64,000 nt of DNA from Holothuria scabra. Taxonomy: Eukaryota > Echinodermata > Holothuroidea > Aspidochirotida > Holothuriidae. Below the pieces are notes generated by a model. The model was given only the letters and a program-made list of their open reading frames with translations. It made no database searches and was not told where the DNA came from. The translations under genes and the position numbers were made by a program. Of the stretch, positions 23,655 through 33,640 are shown piece by piece; position 1 is the first letter of the stretch, and each line of letters starts with the position of its first letter. The stretch spans positions 74,451,719-74,515,718 of the forward strand of contig CM074179.1 in assembly GCA_037179385.1 (NCBI GenBank), in the 5' to 3' direction.

Positions 23655-24019
23655 CATGCTGTGACGTCGCTTCTTGAAATAGCAACATAGACGCCCCAGT
23701 ACATCAAAGGCGGTGTGGGGCGTAACTAATATCTGAGTTTGTAACATGATCTGTGTCCTCAAATGAGCTGTGTTTTCATTGTGATCACACTGCTTTGAAA
23801 GCAATTAACACATGCTGACTGACCTGTTAACTAACCCCAAATGTTACGTAACTTTTTGTGTATTGAAACACATCTTTTACTGTCAATCAATAAATCAGAT
23901 AAGAAACTTGACATAATCAAGTTTGCATGTAGTGGGCGTCTTCTCCTCCCTGAAACGATAAGAGTTAATCAGACAGAGAGTAATAATGTAACAAAAAGTA
24001 AGAGGGACCGTTTCATCAT
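23655..24019 (+). repeat. Right copy of the 366-bp direct repeat
   Basis: See the left copy at 21259. The repeat ends within GTTTCATCAT. The sequence after it (AGGCCGGCC) is unrelated to that after the left copy. Confidence 0.85.
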
Positions 24020-24415
24020 AGGCCGGCCTACTTACGATTATTGCTTTCATTTTTGAACAGGTTAAATGAAATTTGAACACCTTTTGTAACTGTTGACGAT
24101 AAAATGAAAGCGATTTGTTACTTTAAGTAAGAACTGTTAAAACACTACAAAACACTACAAAAGGAAGTGCACCGGCTTGAATTCTGTCCTTTAAGTCTTG
24201 CTCGTTCAACAACTGGGAAGCCCAAAGGAAAGATGTATTGCAACTTTGAGGCCTGCTTTGAAGAGAAATATTCACATGTACCGGTCTCTTTAATTGAATT
24301 TCAAAGTCAAAACGGTAATAATGGTAACAATGCAATCTTCGTAATTTGTCGATCTCATAACACTTACATCATCATTGCATTCCAAAAACAGTGCTTCAAT
24401 TTTTGGTTTCGATGA

Positions 24416-25655
24416 AAAGAGAAACCTATGCATTCATGATGGCGTGTGTGTATGTATGTGGGTATGTGCGTGTGTATGTATGTGTGTACACTGTATGTGT
24501 GTGTGTTTGTGACGCTTTGCTTGTTTACACGATATCTTGAGAAGGGAAGATCTGACAGTTTTCAAACTTGGTGCACAGATACCCCTTACTGAGAGGGAGA
24601 ACCCTATTTATTTTGATTGAGGTCAAAGGTCATCTGGGGTCACAGGGGGTCAAAAACCGAAATCTTTGTTTACACAATATCTCAAGGTAGAAAACTTGGA
24701 TTAATTTCAAACTTGATATGTAGATGCGTTATGATGTAAGAAAGATTCCTATCGATTTTGGTGGAGATCAAAGGTCATTTGGGGTCACGTGGGGTCAAAC
24801 CACGAAATCCTTGTTTACACGATATCTTATGGTAGGAAACTTGGATTCATTTCAAACTTGATATGTTGATGTGTTATGATGTAAGAAAGAACCCTATTGA
24901 TTTTGGTGGAGGTCAAAGGTCATTTGGGGTCACATGGGGTCAAACCCCGAAATCCTTGTTTTCACGATATCTCATGGTCGGAAACTTTGATTCATTTCAA
25001 ACTTGATATGTTGATGCGTTAAGATGTAAGAAAGAACCGGATATATTTTGGTGGAGGTCAAAGGTCATTTGGGGTCACATGGGATCAAACCCTGAAATCC
25101 TTGTTTACTCTATATCTCAAGGTAGGAAACTTGGATTCATTTTAAACTTCATATGTTGATGCATTATGATGTGAGGAAGATCCCAATTTATTTTGGTGGA
25201 GGTCAAAGGTCATTTGGGGTCACGCGGGGTCAAACCCAGAAATCCTTGTATACATGATGCATCATGGTAGGAAAGTTGGATTCATTTCAATCTTGATAGG
25301 TTGATGCGTTATGATGTAAGAAAGAACCCGACCAATTTTGGTGGAGGTCAAAGGTCATTTGGGGTCACATGGGGTCAAACCCCGGAAATCATGGTTTACA
25401 CTATATCTGAAGGTAGGAAACTGATCCATTTCAAACTTGATATGTTGATGCGTTATGATGTAAGCAGCTTGTTTGCGGAATATCTTAAGGCACAGTATGA
25501 AATTTGTAGAAATGTTTTGATTAAAAGAAAATCAGTTACTAACAGGTGGAGTCAAAGGTCACTTTGGGTCACCAGTTACAAGAAATGTAGCATTTCGTTG
25601 AAAAGAGCATGTATGTATCATCGAAACCTCAATGCATTTTTGCATTCTGGTTAGA
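24416..25655 (+). repeat. Complete modular half-site element (head, ~6 monomers, tail)
   Basis: Head: GAAACCTATGCATTCATGATGG, a GT/ATGT microsatellite (24445-24510), GACGCTTTGCTTGTTTACAC, then 'gatatcttgagaagggaaga'. Monomers of ~145 bp have AGGTCAAAGGTCA (or AGATCAAAGGTCA) at about 24620, 24764, 24909, 25056, 25200 and 25344. Each is followed by TTTGGGGTCA and a second GGGTCA. Tail 25480-25655: 'gcggaatatcttaaggcaca' through 'aagaaatgtagcatttcgtt', ending near a second GAAACCTCAATGCATT. The 117-codon frame at 25301-25654 is read-through of the repeat. Confidence 0.9.
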
Positions 25656-26088
25656 GAGGTTATAATAGCTATTAAATATATGGTGTACGTTTTACTGGAC
25701 TTATTGTGGTTCACAATTTTGAACGGCACACTCATGGCTTGTTTACTTTTTTACCATTTCTGACTGTGATAAAGGCAATATATTTGCCAATAAAGGAAAC
25801 CAACTTACAGCTTGTGCCTTTTAATTATTAGAGCAACATTTCGTTTGCAATTACCACCAGGATGAAAGGCACGACTTATCTACTTGAATGTGCCTTACAA
25901 AAAGTCAACTATACCTGTGTCATTTAACTTATTTGGTTGTTACAAAACTACAGTGACTCACTTATTAATTAATTTGCTTAAGATGGTAAAAAGCAATCAT
26001 GACGGAAGTCTACATGGATAAAGTTTGGAAAATTGTGACCTGCCTCTTATGTATCAGTTTTAATCTTCAATGTTTTTTTTTTTTTCAG
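25656..26088. other. Intron or intergenic, no gene seen
   Basis: Ends in T13-CAG, the acceptor of the Ig-like exon. Confidence 0.45.
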
Positions 26089-26355
26089 CGTAAACCGTAC
26101 ATATATAGTGGTGACAGAGCTTACGGCTGTGATACTTGATTGTAAATGTGACTGGAACAGTGTTTCATGGAAAAAGAAAGACAGGTATTTAGTCAGTCAA
26201 AATATCCTATATGTAGAAACTTTTGCAGGGAACATTACTTTATTTAGAAAGAAATCTATCGGTTTTAGTGCTGTTACGGAAGAAAACGAAGGAACATACC
26301 AATGCATTCATTTGTAACTGGGATCCACTAGAAGAATATTATCTTACCGTAAAAG
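26089..26355 (+). pseudogene. Ig-like domain exon with a one-base frame disruption
   Basis: Follows an excellent acceptor (T13 then CAG). The frame from 26090 reads VVTELTAVILDCKCDW, NSVSWKKK and EENEGTYQCI: strand B Cys, core Trp and the YxC of strand F, so an Ig V/I-type fold of a surface or secreted protein. After CIHL a stop (TAA, 26315-26317) intervenes. One base over, the frame continues NWDPLEEYYLTVK, a typical G strand, up to donor AAAAG|GTCTGT. The lesion is a single-base indel relative to an intact domain. It may be a pseudogene, an allele or an assembly error. The next exon at 27464 fits in phase. Confidence 0.62.
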
Positions 26356-27463
26356 GTCTGTAAAGTAAATTTGAAGCCATTTGCTTCATTCAAAATTATC
26401 CCAATTAAAAATTTAGTCAAAATGGTTGGTAACAAATATACTCGTTTCTAGAACACAACCAATAGCACTAAACAGATTTTTGTACCAGGAATAGTTAAAT
26501 AGTTATTTAAGAAAAATATTGCAAAATTAAGTCAAAATAGAATTTTGTCATTTCTCATTTAGGATATATTACTCCCTAATAATATTGTCTGGTATTTTTC
26601 ACGAGCATCAGCTACAGGAATCTAATCAACGGTTTTCGTTATTTTGAAGCAAACAAGAAATATTCGATCACTTGCCATGCGCATGGATTAACTCCCGCCG
26701 TGAACAGGTGGACTTAACTTAAAAAAGAAGGACGAGGGAATAGCCGAGGTTCTTAGGTCAAAGTAATAATTCACTAGAGTCCCACGAGGGAATACTGCCT
26801 GGTTCTATCGCATTTTTCCAACTGGAGAGAGAATGATGTTTGCAATTTTTACCTGCAAATTCGGTTCCCACGTTGGTTTGAGCAAATCTAAGTCACAATG
26901 AATTTGCCAACTGATGGCGAATGACAAAGAACTGCGTGTTCGAGTTTCAGTTGAGAATAACTATTGCGAAAAAATTGCCCAAAATTGTTTTTACCAACGC
27001 ATTGAATATATTTTCTTTACCAAACTATAGTAAAGAGAGCAAGAATTTGGCTAATAAAGCGAGGGACCTGCTCCAATTTGAATAATTCAGATGACAATAA
27101 TCGCAAATTTGGTAAAATGTCTGTAGGCACAGTGGTCAACACATTGTTTTATACGCATTATTTTTCATCGAAAATTGTTGCAAGTTACATTACGGCTGAG
27201 GGGAGGTGCTGTTACTTGGACTTAAATATAACCACGGTGTGAATGTAAGAGTTGTAAATTACGACAATTGTTGTAAGTACAAACGGATGAGCATAATGAT
27301 GCCATCTTTTCATTTTTCATTTTCTTACATCATCTTTTGTACGGTTCTGATAGAAACCCAATAAATGTTGCATTCGGAAGATCAGACTGGAAAAAAAACC
27401 AAAACAAATTGGTTCCTTACCGAAATCATCAAATATGTGACGCGTTTCTTTTTTTCACAATAG
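26356..27463. other. Intron between Ig-like exon and linker exon
   Basis: No further Ig exon seen. Ends with acceptor tttctttttttcacaatag. Confidence 0.45.
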
Positions 27464-27526
27464 GTGAGCCTGGATTTAATATTGACAAAAAAAAAACTGA
27501 AAATGACCAAAGGCATACTTTTCAGA
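27464..27526 (+). CDS. Linker exon after the Ig domain
   Basis: A 63-nt exon, phase 1-1, between a pyrimidine-rich acceptor and donor GTATGT. Completing the split Gly codon gives (G)EPGFNIDKKKTENDQRHTFQ. It joins directly to the end of the Ig-like exon (...LTVK-G-EPG), the usual layout in Ig-superfamily genes, where domain exons are phase 1-1. If the donor is not used, the frame runs on to a stop at 27582. No transmembrane segment is seen. Later exons were not found. Confidence 0.45.
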
Positions 27527-27959
27527 GTATGTTGCGTTTCGCTTTAGATTTGGGAATCAAACTGCACGAATTCCAGTTTTAAAAACTGTAATTATAAATT
27601 TATATTTGACGTTTTGAGTAACAATCAAGCAAATTTCGATTAAAATTTTTCCTAAAAATTCAGAATCTATCATTTCTGCTCTGGATAAGAACATGACCGT
27701 AGATTTGTTTGAATAATCATTCCAATACACTTTGCAGGGTGTAGGTGGCTCCTTCAACAAATTAAACGGTTGAACTCTTTTTACTTCATAAAATAACAAT
27801 AAGGCCCTATTCTAACTTAATTATAGATCTCTGTGATGTGTAATATTTACTAAATGACACCCTCCTCTTATCATCCTCGATGTAATCCCTTCTTCACACC
27901 AGGTACGGTGATCACGACACTTTAAAAAAGCGAAGTTCCTATCATTTTGCTCTTAAACA
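27527..27959. other. No gene seen
   Basis: AT-rich sequence. Short frames only. Confidence 0.4.
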
Positions 27960-28470
27960 TTCTTTATTGGTTTAAGTTAGCATTCCAAGGCAAAAACAGC
28001 TCAAAATAACGACTATTTGAAGTGTGTTAACAATCACGGGAATGGCATTCCAGGCTGTTTGAGGGGCAGCGAAATTTCGAAAAATTTTTTTTGCTCCGTG
28101 CTGGAGGACAATTTTGCGATCCATCCATGGAATAGCAAAGTAGCTACTACAGTATATACTTCAATCTTGCTCACAAGCCTGGTGAATGCTATTTCCAGCT
28201 GTCTGAAGGGTTGCAATTACCAACATTTTCCTAATTAACGCTCCGTGCCAATAAATGGTGATGCTCAGCTTAGAGAGTCTAATAAGCAATGCCATTCCTG
28301 GCTGTGATAGGAATTGCAAACTTTCCAAATATTCTGTACGTTCTGTGCAAACTGACGATGACTCTCCCCTCGGAAGTCTTTCGGGTCGGTTAACAAAATA
28401 ACGACTACTCAGGTTCTGTTTACAAACCTCGCAAATGTAATTTCCTGCCGTCTGGGGTCGTAGATATAAA
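27960..28470. repeat. Degenerate tandem repeat, ~110-140-bp units
   Basis: Units contain CAAAATAACGACT, then a TGGAAATGCCATTTCC-type word, GCTGTCTGAGGGG, and CTCCGTGC. They recur near 28000, 28150, 28270 and 28395. The same unit reappears at 30445 and 30690. Divergence is high. Confidence 0.55.
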
Positions 28471-29523
28471 ACTAGTGGAAAAATTTAAATACAATTTTGA
28501 TCTCCGAAGACATATTACACATATGTTAGACACCAGCGGACTTTTTGTTTAGTCGTTTTCATGTAAAAATAAAAATGATTGCATTATCTTTTTTTTTATG
28601 TAAAAATTCATCGTCAAGATTTCTAACTCTAATGATAAGCAGCGTCACTCTAATAAAACAGATGACCCTTTCAACTTTGTATTGTTATTTTTATTTTAAT
28701 GTCGATTTAACCAATGAACATTTTCAATGTTAAACTATAATCTATTACAAACTTTCTCATTTTCTAATAAAATATCTTGCTTAGAGTAACGGTACTTCAA
28801 ACTAAGCAAAATCAATTTCAAATTACCTGGCTGATAAACTAACAAACTAAAACTTAATTGGTAACTGGTAAACTAGCAAACAAAGTAAACTTAACTGTTG
28901 AATTAAGAGTGAGTATTAACCGCATTTCTATATTTGACTGAAATAAATAGTCATCCATTCATAGTGTTTGCCTTAAAAATTAAATTTACTGTAACCGATG
29001 CTTTTCAAATTGTTTGTTTTTGTGCAGGCAAAGTTTGTAAGTAAATCTTATGTGATGTTTAGTCATAGCTCAGGCAAACGTTTGACTCTCAAGTACCGTG
29101 GTGTAATCAGTGCAGCATACTGTGGTACAGTAGTAACGAGACTCAAATTTTGTGCTCAGCAGCGAGGCGCAGTACCGTAACGTCTTCTTTGAAAAGAAGG
29201 TTTTAAAAATAAAGAATGGAGCTAGCCATAATTGATCTGTCCCTTTATATCATGTAAAATCAATTGTGGATCACAATATTGACTTGTATATAACGAGGAA
29301 TAAAATATAAGATAAATAAAAGATAACGCATTCAGTATTTGCACACTGTTGTTAATATCATCACCATCACACAATTTAAGTTTTCTTATTACATTGCAAT
29401 TTTTATTTCGAGATTCCAAAGTAAGGAAATCCTTAGTGGACTTTTCGCCCTTATCGACCCAACGGGCCTTGGAGCGGATAATAATACCCTGTAATTTATA
29501 ATCATAAAATTGCTGTAATTTAT
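28471..29523. other. No gene seen
   Basis: AT-rich. The acceptor-like ttgtttttgtgcag at 29027 is not followed by an open frame with a donor. Confidence 0.4.
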
Positions 29524-31736
29524 TTCCAGGGGTGGCGCCAGGGGGGGGGATGCGGGGAAGGTCGCCGTTTTCGTCGGGGAGGCCTAAAAAATAAAAAAAT
29601 AATGAAAAGCCTACAAGGCCTGAAGTTACTGGATGGGCGATCTTGAACTGGTATTTTGTTTTGAAATGTTATTTCAATAAATATCGGAATCGATTTTCAG
29701 TAACTTGTTTGTAGCTCTGTTGTACCTTATTCTATGTACCTTGTTTTATCCCCTCCTGTCGGGGAAGGACTGAAATTTTTTCGGGCGGCCTAAGAAAAGT
29801 AAAACTAAGTTACTGAATGGATGATCAGGAACTATTTTTTCTTATTCTTCTTTATGAACTATTTTCTTTTGTAACGCTATTTTAAATCGCATCTGAATCG
29901 GTTTTAATCGCTTCTTACTAGCTCTGCTAAGAAGAAGTGATTAACACCGCCTCATCCCATCTTCAATCCGTGCACGCAATGTCATGACTCTTCGGCGAAG
30001 GCTGCCCTCCCCTGTTGATGAGAAAATCCAGTTTCGTCGGGGAGGCTCCATCTATCGACCCACTATAAAAGGTGTGGGCCTGATCTTTTCTATTTTGCTT
30101 ACCAAATGAACAGATTTTTCAAGGAAACTCAAAACTCCGAATTTTCCTTGCAAGAGGTTGTTCATGTGCATACGTGCCCAATGGTCCATATTTTCAAAAC
30201 GTTTGAAGTGACATCATTTTCTGTAATTCAGGCAGCCACGTAGAAAATTTCATCTTTTTCAGTTGACCTTGCAATGAAATACAACGAATTAGATTCTTAA
30301 AATAGTCGTCAAAACAGTATGTTTTCAATTCCGTTGCTTAGTTCCTCCAAAAAGAGACAAGACCATAACATCTAATTGTAGCAGTACCTTTTATCTGGTA
30401 ATGATTTTTTTCTATTGAAGTGAAAATTTCATTTCAAAGGAAAGTTCAAAATAACGACTGCTTCATTTATAGTTTTAAGTCTGGGAAATGTCATTTTCGG
30501 CTGTCTGAGGAGTTAGATTTTTTTTTTTAAATTTCTGTACGCTTCGAGCCAACTGGTGGTGGCGCTCCGCTTGCAATTGGAAACTGCTTTGGTCGAACAG
30601 ATTGCTGAACAGAAAGATGCATGCCTGCTGATTATTCTTCGCTTTGGGGCAGTATAATAAAGTGAATATCTTATTGCGAAAAAACCTCAAAATAATGACT
30701 GCTTTGTTTTTAGTAACGAGCCCGGGAAATGTCATTTCCTGCTGTCTCGGGATTCTCAATTTTCAACATTTTCTGTGCGCTCCATTTAGATAGAATTTCG
30801 AGCAGGATTAAATTTTTCAGACAAAACAAAGACAATTCTGACCCCCTCCCAAACTGAAAAGTTCCCGTACGCCAAGGCCATTACATAAAATATAAAACTA
30901 TAGACATATGGGAAGCCAAACTTTTTCCGCGGGAAAATTTTCCAATATGGTCCGAGGGCCTTAATCTGCATGATGATATTCGGTAAACCCCAAAAAACTA
31001 CAGATCACCCCTACTTAATTTTTCTATAAGAAGGTGAGATTCTTCCATAAACCCCCAAATTTGTCATAAAATTAGAATTTCTCCAGTATAAGCTCCAGTT
31101 TCTTAAAAGTGGCAAAATTTTGCAATTACGATGGATAGTCCATACAAATAATTAAGGCCAATTCTGTTAATAACCCCAACATTCTACCTAATTTTGCTCT
31201 TGAAAGGCATATTACCTAATAGAAAACCCAACTTTTTCTTTATAATTTTACCGAAAAACCAAATTGTCTTTCATTAAATTACCAGAATTTCTCCAATAAA
31301 ATAAGCTCCTGATTTCAAACATTCGTTCAAAAAAGGGAAAAACCTTTTGAGCAAGCTAATAGTCTTGTCTTGAAGCCTTAGTACGTAGGCCTAGTACAAT
31401 TAAACTTTATGTAACCCCAAAAGAATTTCAGCTGTCGCCTATATATTGAAGTGTTTGGTTTTGCCCACATGAAGGACAGACTCTGAAATAAGCACCCCAA
31501 CTTTTTAATGATCTTTACAAAAGCCAAATTTCTTTCAAAAAATTTGAACTTTGTCTTCAAAATAAACTCCACATTTTAAGTATTTCTTAAAAAGAAAGCC
31601 AACAATTTCGCCTCAAATTCGGCAAAATCCCTCTTCACCGGGACAAACCCATCTCTTTTGTCGGGACTTTGGAAAGCTGGCCCCCCTGTCGGGGAGCTTG
31701 GCCCACCTGTCGAGCAAATCCTGGCGCCACCTCTGT
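29524..31736. mobile_element. Possible ~2.2-kb non-autonomous element with GGTGGCGCCAGG ends
   Basis: The left end has GGGGTGGCGCCAGG followed ~30 bp later by CGTCGGGGAGGCC. The right end is inverted (CCTGGCGCCACCTC, with TCCCCGACAGGGGGGCC read on the minus strand). TGGCGCCA is itself palindromic, so only the flanking bases and the second block support an inverted pair. The interior repeats 'tcggggagg'-type words (29571, 29757, 30034) and holds two copies of the degenerate unit listed at 27960. From 31020 to 31560 there is a looser repeat: 'agaatttctccagtataagc' (31074) and 'agaatttctccaataaaata' (31285). No coding region. Confidence 0.4.
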
Positions 31737-32800
31737 TTATTTCTAGCTTGTCTAAGATTTTCCAAGTCATTGGGTGAGTTAGAATGATAGTAAGACCGTT
31801 CTAGGTAACCGATATGATGTGAAAGATTAAGCTCGACCTGCCTTCTTTCTCTAGCCTTTGCTTTACTGTATTTTATAGAGGCTTTACGAATCGAATATTT
31901 CACACACTCCCACTGTCTGATAGGGTTTTCCCCGTGTAAAGCGTTTGACACCTCATTCACTAGATCAGTGATCATGTCCGTATAATTTTTATCCTGTAAT
32001 AGAGAGATATTAATTTTCCAAAACCCAGGGCCTCTTTTCTCTTCAAAAATGTTTACATCTAAATTAACTATAGAATGATCTGACCGAAGACCTGGAGTGA
32101 AGTTATTCTTAACAACTGAATGTGATAGATTACTAGGGATTAAAAAGAAACCAAGTCTGCAGTGAATGACGGGGGTAACACTCGAAGACCGGGTGAACGT
32201 TTTTTGACTGGGTTAAATTCTTTCACGCCAAATATCCACGAGATTTAATGTGGACATAATTTTAAGGCACTTTTCTCGAGCGTGGAAATTCGTACGAGGA
32301 TTACCCCCAACTTTGTCTACGTCTAGATTAAATGCAAAGTTGAAATCCTCTCCAATGAGTAAGTAATTCCAATCATAGTCACCAAGCGTTTGGAAAAGTT
32401 GGTTATAAAACCGAGGGTCGTCGAGATTAGGGTGGTAGAGACAAACAAGGGTTAGTAGCTTTTGATTGATGGAGGCTTCAAACGACCCGTATCACATGAC
32501 GTCGTTCTCTCAATAGTAAAGTTAAGTTTGGGATGAAATAATACACAAACCCCACGACTTGCCGAAGTACCATGTGAAAAAATAATTTGACCGCCCCATA
32601 ATTTGATCTCCATAATTTGATTCAGTTTTCCAATAGAGTTCACCCCGAACGACACTATGTGTTTCCTGTACAAAGTAGATGTCTATTTTATTTCTGTGAA
32701 AATATGCAAACTTAAAATCTGTCTTCTTTGTCTACTCTGCCTCAATCCTATGGCGTTAAATGTACAAAGTTTCAAATCAGCCAGTGACTTAACTTTTGTA
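31737..32800 (-). pseudogene. LINE ORF2 N-terminus: apurinic-like endonuclease, degraded
   Basis: Minus-strand frames give LKLCTFNAIGLR (domain start), FVQETHS (catalytic Glu motif), LIGEDFNF (degenerate GDFN), GLRSDHSIV (SDH motif) and GPGFWKINISLLQD, all in the L1 endonuclease order. Linker residues follow to about 31737. At least two frameshifts or stops break it. The enzyme nicks the target DNA to prime reverse transcription. The piece stops where the inverted segment joins flanking DNA. Confidence 0.85.
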
Positions 32801-33572
32801 AAGGCAAATTTTTCGAGAAAAGTTAACCTTGGGACACAGTAGAAAAATCGTGAGGCTGAAACGCAGCCGTACTCCATCATCGTAGAGCTCATTAACCTTA
32901 GGGATCCATTTGCGTTTCTCTGCTATATCCAGCCTAGTAAGGTCGTAAATGATATAATATTTCTCTGTCTTCAAAGCTGCCCTGGCTGCTTTCGTAATAT
33001 CTATCTTGTCTTGGTAGAAAGAAACTGTAACCAAGATATGGCGATCTCGACCATTCCACAATTCTGCCGTCCCGATGAGCAGGCTCTATTTTGCAGTCAG
33101 CGGTTCCGACTTTCTTGAAGATCTCCGCAGCAATACTCAAACAATCTTCATTTTCTACGGTTTTCACTCCTACAACCCGAAGGTTGTTCCTACGTGAGTA
33201 TGTCTCTTGCTTATTTATTTCGGAGTTTTGGTCCTTCTGCTCCCGAGAAATTGCTGCAAGCTGTGCTTCGAGGCTTTCGAATCTCCCTTTCAGTTCGATC
33301 TTGTCTGCCTGCAATCCCTTGATCGTCTTACTACTTTTCTCAATAGCTTTACCAAATTCCTTCCATATCTTTTGGAGCTCCGCATGGATTAATTCAACGG
33401 AGTTGTCCAGCGTATCCTTTAATTGTTGAGAGGATTCTGTCTCATCCTCACTGGTTTTCTGTGTTTGGGAAGAGACTAGCCTGTTCAGGGTAATTTCTTT
33501 GCCACCAGCAGCTACGTCCAACACCTTCTTTTTCGCACTACCTCTCGTTTCAACAGTTGACATCGTGCTCAA
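32789..33572 (-). pseudogene. LINE ORF1 protein (coiled coil plus RRM-like core), frameshifted
   Basis: From ATG at 33572 the frame runs 212 codons. There is a Lys/Glu-rich coiled coil (about residues 50-115), then RRNNLRVVGV and PAHRDGR, the conserved core of L1-type ORF1 (Transposase_22) proteins that bind element RNA as trimers. A frameshift near 33060 moves the rest (NGRDRHILVTVSFYQDK, KAARAALKTEKYYIIYDL, EKRKWIPK) to another frame ending about 32789. The protein packages the element RNA in the ribonucleoprotein. This copy is inactive. Confidence 0.85.
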
Positions 33573-33640
33573 AATGGTCTAGAAAGATTTAGGCACAAAA
33601 CTTTCAGAATGAAGGCCTTCTCAGATATCCTAGGAGTTGG

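Larger units (their letters stand above)
31737..33640 (-). mobile_element. Inverted 5' half of an L1/Tx1-type LINE
   Basis: Minus-strand segment holding ORF1 and the endonuclease part of ORF2, in the opposite orientation to the reverse-transcriptase half at 33641-36260. Element order is preserved outward from the junction near 33.6 kb (5' UTR, ORF1, endonuclease). This is the geometry produced when second priming inside the RNA inverts the 5' end during target-primed reverse transcription. About 100 or more codons between endonuclease and reverse transcriptase are missing. Confidence 0.88.

Noticed and set aside
25301..25654. 117-codon ORF over the repeat monomers
   Set aside because: Read-through of tandem repeat units and tail. 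The frame is not kept in other copies.
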